NCBI GenBank assembly: GCA_051859505.1 | Contig: JBHYFN010000079.1 | Location: forward strand, 1-9,317 | DNA length: 9,317 bases | Source of the DNA: JAFIEN01 sp051859505 | GTDB lineage: Bacteria > Pseudomonadota > Alphaproteobacteria > Rhodobacterales > Rhodobacteraceae | Direction: 5' to 3' | In this document: positions 6,017 through 9,317 of the stretch, piece after piece | How positions within the stretch are numbered: the first letter of the stretch is position 1 | Layout: every line of letters starts with the position of its first letter | The notes under the pieces: model-generated | What the model saw: only the letters and a program-made list of their open reading frames with translations | Database searches by the model: none | What the model was told of the DNA's origin: nothing | Program-made: the position numbers and the translations under genes

Positions 6017-6040
6017 GGCGGAAAATGTGCATTTTCCGCC
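6017..6040. repeat. perfect 11-bp palindrome, spacer 2, adjacent to the previous one
   Basis: Arms GGCGGAAAATG (6017-6027) and CATTTTCCGCC (6030-6040) are exact reverse complements around TG. One base separates it from the 5994-6015 palindrome. Both have GC-rich outer ends and A/T-rich inner parts but are not copies of each other. On the minus-strand transcript this hairpin forms first after nuoI. No T-tract follows, so a standard terminator is not supported. A paired stem-loop of this kind between operon genes fits a repetitive extragenic palindrome or a stabilising/attenuating structure. Confidence 0.75.
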
Positions 6041-6068
6041 CCCCGGCCCTGACTGTTGTGCAAACATG

Positions 6069-6563
6069 TCATCGGTAGGGTGCATCCAGTTCGAGGTTGC
6101 GGGCGATCTGCGCTTCCCAGCGCTCGCCATTGGCCAGCAGCCGTTCCTTGTCGTAGAACAGCTCTTCGCGCGTCTCGGTGGCAAACTCGAAATTCGGCCC
6201 CTCGACGATGGCATCGACCGGACAGGCCTCCTGGCAGAAGCCGCAGTAGATGCATTTCGTCATGTCGATGTCATAGCGCGTCGTGCGCCGCGACCCGTCC
6301 TCGCGCGGTTCGGCGTCGATGGTGATGGCCTGGGCCGGGCAGATCGCCTCGCACAGCTTGCAGGCGATGCAGCGTTCCTCGCCGTTCGGATACCGCCGCA
6401 GCGCATGTTCGCCGCGGAACCGGGGCGAAAGCGGGCCCTTCTCATGGGGATAGTTCACCGTGGCCTTGGGCGCGAAGAAATACTTCAGCCCGAGTTTGAA
6501 GCCCTGGAAGAAATCCTGCAGCAGGAAGTACTTGGCCGCCCTGGTATAGTCCATCTGCGTCAT
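6069..6563 (-). CDS. nuoI: NADH-quinone oxidoreductase subunit I (two [4Fe-4S] ferredoxin-like)
   Basis: Peripheral-arm subunit (TYKY/Nqo9 homologue) holding clusters N6a and N6b, which pass electrons towards N2 and quinone. It has 164 residues, close to the usual alphaproteobacterial length. Two complete C-x2-C-x2-C-x3-CP motifs are present: RCIACKLCEAICP with Cys 65, 68, 71, 75 and KCIYCGFCQEACP with Cys 104, 107, 110, 114. An amphipathic N-terminal region (about 9-35, KYFLLQDFFQGFKLGLKYFF) should lie on the membrane. I chose the ATG at 6563-6561 because it follows the nuoH stop by one base; the frame stays open upstream into nuoH but that part resembles no NuoI. An ATG three codons later is a weaker alternative. 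It is followed by the 94-base palindrome-bearing gap. Confidence 0.98.
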   Translation of the reverse strand: MTQMDYTRAAKYFLLQDFFQGFKLGLKYFFAPKATVNYPHEKGPLSPRFRGEHALRRYPNGEERCIACKLCEAICPAQAITIDAEPREDGSRRTTRYDIDMTKCIYCGFCQEACPVDAIVEGPNFEFATETREELFYDKERLLANGERWEAQIARNLELDAPYR

Positions 6564-6564
6564 C

Positions 6565-7605
6565 TCAGACCCCCACGCTCCAGCGCGCCCAGGCGCCGCC
6601 GAACAGTTCGAACTTCGCAAGGAAGGCCACGATCACCACCCAGGCCAGGCTCATCGGCAGGAACACTTTCCAGCCCAGCCGCATCAGCTGGTCATAGCGG
6701 TAGCGCGGCGTGATCGCCTTCACCATGGCGAAGAGGAAGAAGACGAAGGCCATCTTCAGGACCATCCACAAGACCCCGTCCGGCAGCCCCGGAATGGGCG
6801 AGAGCCAGCCGCCCAGGAACAGAAGCGACACCAGAGCGCACATCAGCACCACCGCCATCAGCTCGCCGATCATGAACAGCAGGAACGGGGTCGAGGAATA
6901 TTCCACCTGATAGCCCGCCACGAGTTCCGACTCCGCCTCGGGCAGGTCGAAGGGCGGGCGGTTGGTTTCCGCCAGGGCCGAGATGAAGAACAGGAACAGC
7001 ATCGGGAAATGCGGCAGCCAGTACCACGAGAAGATGCCATAGGGCCCGTCCTGCGCGGCCACGATGGCCGAGAGGTTCATCGAGCCGGTCGAGATGATGA
7101 CCCCGATGATGATCAGCCCGATCGACACCTCGTATGAGATCATCTGCGCCGCCGAGCGCAGCGACCCCAGGAACGGATATTTCGAGTTCGACGCCCAGCC
7201 GCCCATGATCACGCCGTACACCTCGAGCGAGGAGACGGCGAAGACATAGAGGATCGCCACGTTGATATCGGCCAAGACCCAGCCGTCGTTGAACGGAATC
7301 ACCGCCCAGGCGATCACCGCCAGCACGAAGGAAATCATCGGCGCCAGGAAGAACACGCCCTTGTCGGCGCCCGCCGGCACCACGATTTCCTTGACGATAT
7401 ACTTCAGGAAATCGGCAAAGCTCTGCAGCAGGCCGAAGGGCCCCACCACGTTCGGCCCCCGCCGCATCTGCACCGCGGCCCAGATCTTGCGGTCGGCATA
7501 CATCAGGAAGGCCAGCGCCACCAGAAGCGGGATCAGCACCAGAAGCGCCTTGCCGGTCGTCACAAGTATGATGCCGAGCACGGTATCCGTGAAAAAGGCG
7601 TTCAT
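6565..7605 (-). CDS. nuoH: NADH-quinone oxidoreductase subunit H
   Basis: Membrane subunit (mitochondrial ND1 homologue) that forms the quinone-binding cavity with the peripheral arm and links quinone reduction to proton pumping. It has 346 residues, the usual length for this group, with about eight to nine hydrophobic segments. Diagnostic motifs are RRGPNVVGPFGLLQ at 48-61, the Glu of SYEVSIGL at 157-164, the acidic cytoplasmic loop ETNRPPFDLPEAESE at 213-227 followed by VAGYQVEYS, and YRYDQLMRLGWK at 302-313. The start ATG at 7605-7603 has GAGGGAA about 8 bases upstream, overlapping the stop of the lipoprotein gene. The TGA at 6567-6565 is separated by a single base from the nuoI ATG, so the two are translationally coupled. 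No anomaly seen. Confidence 0.98.
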   Translation of the reverse strand: MNAFFTDTVLGIILVTTGKALLVLIPLLVALAFLMYADRKIWAAVQMRRGPNVVGPFGLLQSFADFLKYIVKEIVVPAGADKGVFFLAPMISFVLAVIAWAVIPFNDGWVLADINVAILYVFAVSSLEVYGVIMGGWASNSKYPFLGSLRSAAQMISYEVSIGLIIIGVIISTGSMNLSAIVAAQDGPYGIFSWYWLPHFPMLFLFFISALAETNRPPFDLPEAESELVAGYQVEYSSTPFLLFMIGELMAVVLMCALVSLLFLGGWLSPIPGLPDGVLWMVLKMAFVFFLFAMVKAITPRYRYDQLMRLGWKVFLPMSLAWVVIVAFLAKFELFGGAWARWSVGV

Positions 7606-7615
7606 CGTCGTTCCC

Positions 7616-8008
7616 TCACACCGATGGTATGCCGGACAGGGCGCAATCGGCCACCGTCACCTCGGCGTCTATTGTCCTTGAGCCCCGCGGAAGGGCCGCC
7701 GAGACGGTGTAAACAGCATCGGCGCTCCAGTTTCCAGCCGTTTCGTCGACCAAAGTGCGCACATGTCGCGCAAAACCATAGCCCCGGATCAGCGCATATT
7801 GCGCCGCCGCACAGGCGGCATAGCGTTCGACATCCTCGGGCCCGCGCGCGCCCTGCATCGAGACGCGGAAATTCACCAGATCGCCGTCCAGCAGATAGGT
7901 CTCGACCCCGCCATAGACCGGGCGGAAGGCGGCCTCCGGTTCGCCCCCTCCCGCACCGGCGCATCCCGCCAGAGGCAGGAGCGCGGCAAGGATCGCCACG
8001 GCCCGCAC
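7616..8008 (-). CDS. small predicted lipoprotein between nuoG and nuoH, function unknown
   Basis: A 130-residue protein that I do not recognise. It begins with a short hydrophobic segment ending in the lipobox LAGC (residues 13-16), so it is probably cleaved by signal peptidase II, lipidated on Cys16 and anchored to a membrane facing the periplasm. A Gly/Ala/Glu linker (17-27) leads into a small soluble domain with two further Cys (66 and 122) that could pair; the segment around 60-75 looks helical and the C-terminal third strand-rich. The start is GTG at 8008-8006, 6 bases after the nuoG stop, with only a weak GGCGG upstream; a second GTG at codon 4 is possible. It stops at 7616, 10 bases before nuoH, so it is co-transcribed with nuo. 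From memory, Paracoccus and Rhodobacter nuo clusters also contain unidentified frames, and one may correspond to this gene. A role in complex I assembly is only a guess from position. Confidence 0.8.
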   Translation of the reverse strand: MRAVAILAALLPLAGCAGAGGGEPEAAFRPVYGGVETYLLDGDLVNFRVSMQGARGPEDVERYAACAAAQYALIRGYGFARHVRTLVDETAGNWSADAVYTVSAALPRGSRTIDAEVTVADCALSGIPSV

Positions 8009-8014
8009 CAGAGG

Positions 8015-9317
8015 TTATTCCGCCGCCAGTGCCGGGGCGCTCCGGGCGGCTTCGGCCGCCGAAAGCTCGGCCATCAGGGCGCTCGCGCGGGCGATGGGGT
8101 TCGTCAGGTAGAAATCCGAAACGGCGGTGCGGAAATCGGCCTGCCCCAGCGGGGCCAGCGGCAGGGGCTGCCAGTCGTTCGCGGCGACCTCGTCGATCTG
8201 CCCCAGATGCGGATGGGCGGCAACCAACGCCTGCCGCAGGCCGGCCAGGCTGTTCCAGCCCTGGGTTGCGCCCAGTTCGGCCGAAAGCGCGCGCAGGATG
8301 GCCCAGTTCTCTTTCGCCTCGCCCGGCGGGAAACCGGCACGCAGCGCCAGCTGGGGCCGGCCTTCGGTATTGACGAAAAGGCCGTTCTCTTCGGTATAGG
8401 CGGCGGCGGGCAGGATGATGTCGGCGCGATGCGCGCCGCGGTCGCCATGGCTGCCCTGGTAGATGACGAAGGCGCCGGGCGCGATCTCGACCTCATCGGC
8501 GCCCATGTTGTAGACGACCTCGGCCCCATCAAGCGCCGCCTCGAGGCCCCCTTCGGTCACGGCACCCACATCCATCGCGCCCACGCGCGCAGCCGCCGTG
8601 TGCAACACCAGAAGGCCCGAGCCGGAGTTTTCCGCCAGACGCATCGCATGGGCGAGGACGGCCGCGCCATCCGCCTCGGTCAGGGCGCCCTGCCCGATGA
8701 TGACAAGCGTTGGCGCCTCGCGGGTCGCTTCGGAAATCGTCTGGCCGGAAAGCCCCTCGAGCGCCGCGCGATCGGTGCCGACATGCACCACATCATAGGT
8801 CAGGTCGGCCAAAGGCCCGACCAGCCCGACCGTCGCGCCGCGCGCCCATGCGGCCCGGATGCGGGCATTCAGCACCGGCGCCTCGAGGCGGGGATTGGTG
8901 CCGATCAGCTGGATCATGCTGGCCGCGTCGATATCCTCGATCCGCGCCGTGCCGACATAGCCGGAGCGGTTGCCGATGGGCAGTTTCGCACCATCGGTGC
9001 GGCATTCCACGGCGCCCCCCTGCCCCTCGATCAGCTGCTTGAGGGCGAAGGCCGCCTCGACCGGGGCCAGATCGCCGACGAGGCCCGCAAGCTTGCGCCC
9101 CTTCATGGCGGCGGCGGCCGCCGACAGCGCCTCGGGCCAGCTTGCCGGGCGCAGCTTGCCGTTTTCGCGGATATAGGGCCGGTCAAGCCGCTGGCGGCGC
9201 AGCCCGTCCCAGACGAAGCGGGTCTTGTCGGAAATCCATTCCTCGTTCACGCCGTCATGGTTGCGCGGCAGGATGCGCATGACCTCGCGCCCCTTGGTAT
9301 CGACGCGGATGTTCGAT
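8015..9317 (-). CDS. nuoG: NADH-quinone oxidoreductase subunit G, C-terminal part (5' end outside window)
   Basis: Large subunit of the peripheral arm of complex I, which carries electrons from the NADH site through iron-sulfur clusters. The window holds the last 433 residues; the first complete codon is at 9316-9314 and the gene stops with TAA at 8017-8015. The fragment opens with SNIRVDTKGREVMRILPR and NEEWISDKTRFVWDGLRRQR, both typical of alphaproteobacterial and mitochondrial NuoG, and continues as the molybdopterin-oxidoreductase-like domain, with LIGTNPRLEAPVLNARIR at fragment residues 137-154 and GDRGAHRADIILPAAAYTE at 291-309. The N-terminal [2Fe-2S] and [4Fe-4S] region lies outside the window. 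By my alignment from memory, the first Ser stands where Escherichia coli has a Cys ligand of cluster N7, so N7 is probably absent; this is inference. The visible part contains only one Cys. The downstream lipoprotein gene starts 6 bases after the stop. Confidence 0.96.
   Translation of the reverse strand, partial: SNIRVDTKGREVMRILPRNHDGVNEEWISDKTRFVWDGLRRQRLDRPYIRENGKLRPASWPEALSAAAAAMKGRKLAGLVGDLAPVEAAFALKQLIEGQGGAVECRTDGAKLPIGNRSGYVGTARIEDIDAASMIQLIGTNPRLEAPVLNARIRAAWARGATVGLVGPLADLTYDVVHVGTDRAALEGLSGQTISEATREAPTLVIIGQGALTEADGAAVLAHAMRLAENSGSGLLVLHTAAARVGAMDVGAVTEGGLEAALDGAEVVYNMGADEVEIAPGAFVIYQGSHGDRGAHRADIILPAAAYTEENGLFVNTEGRPQLALRAGFPPGEAKENWAILRALSAELGATQGWNSLAGLRQALVAAHPHLGQIDEVAANDWQPLPLAPLGQADFRTAVSDFYLTNPIARASALMAELSAAEAARSAPALAAE

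Noticed and set aside
5994..6040. Palindromes as an intrinsic terminator or a known regulator site (FNR, LexA)
   Set aside because: No T-tract follows on either strand. The arms do not match TTGAT-N4-ATCAA or the alphaproteobacterial LexA spacing of GAAC/GTTC boxes.
1..9317. tRNA or rRNA genes, insertion sequences, CRISPR arrays
   Set aside because: None seen. The window is almost wholly coding on the minus strand, with no transposase-like protein, no regularly spaced repeats and no flanking inverted or direct repeats around the accessory genes.

Overview
This is a high-GC segment of the nuo operon, which encodes the proton-pumping NADH:ubiquinone oxidoreductase (respiratory complex I). It most likely comes from an alphaproteobacterium of the Rhodobacter/Paracoccus group (Rhodobacterales). 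That placement rests on the sequence character of the Nuo subunits, the mitochondrial-like short NuoG, and the unidentified genes interleaved between nuo genes, a pattern I recall from Paracoccus and Rhodobacter. It is a judgement from memory, not a database result. Every supported gene lies on the minus strand, so transcription runs from position 9317 towards position 1.

In transcription order the window holds: the 3' part of nuoG (8015-9317, cut by the window edge); a small lipoprotein gene (7616-8008); nuoH (6565-7605); nuoI (6069-6563); a 94-base gap with two adjacent perfect palindromes; a carboxymuconolactone decarboxylase-family gene (5576-5974); nuoJ (4974-5579); four genes for exported cysteine-containing proteins (4525-4977, 3807-4337, 3274-3807, 2785-3270); nuoK (2440-2745); nuoL (363-2435); and the first 121 codons of nuoM (1-363, cut by the window edge). 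Most neighbours overlap by 1 or 4 bases or are separated by 10 bases or fewer, which indicates one translationally coupled polycistronic message. The larger gaps are 187 bases (4338-4524), 94 bases (5975-6068) and 39 bases (2746-2784). No stretch over 300 bases lacks a gene.

The nuo genes supply the last stretch of the electron path (NuoI, iron-sulfur clusters N6a and N6b), the body of NuoG in the peripheral arm, the quinone-site membrane subunit NuoH, and the proton-translocating membrane arm (NuoJ, K, L, M). All conserved charged residues I looked for in the membrane subunits are present, so the complex looks functional.

The unusual part is the accessory content. Four consecutive genes for secreted proteins separate nuoJ from nuoK, which are normally neighbours. 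Two of them (3807-4337 and 3274-3807) are clear paralogues with almost identical cysteine spacing. The other two share a looser version of the same plan: signal peptide, a central hydrophobic strand ending in Cys, and a C-terminal C-x-C. I do not recognise this family and give it no function. Its position inside a complex I operon is the best candidate here for something undescribed. Secondary points are the palindrome pair, a hairpin that overlaps the ribosome-binding site of one accessory gene, a CMD-family protein without the AhpD C-x-x-C, and His-rich loops in NuoL.
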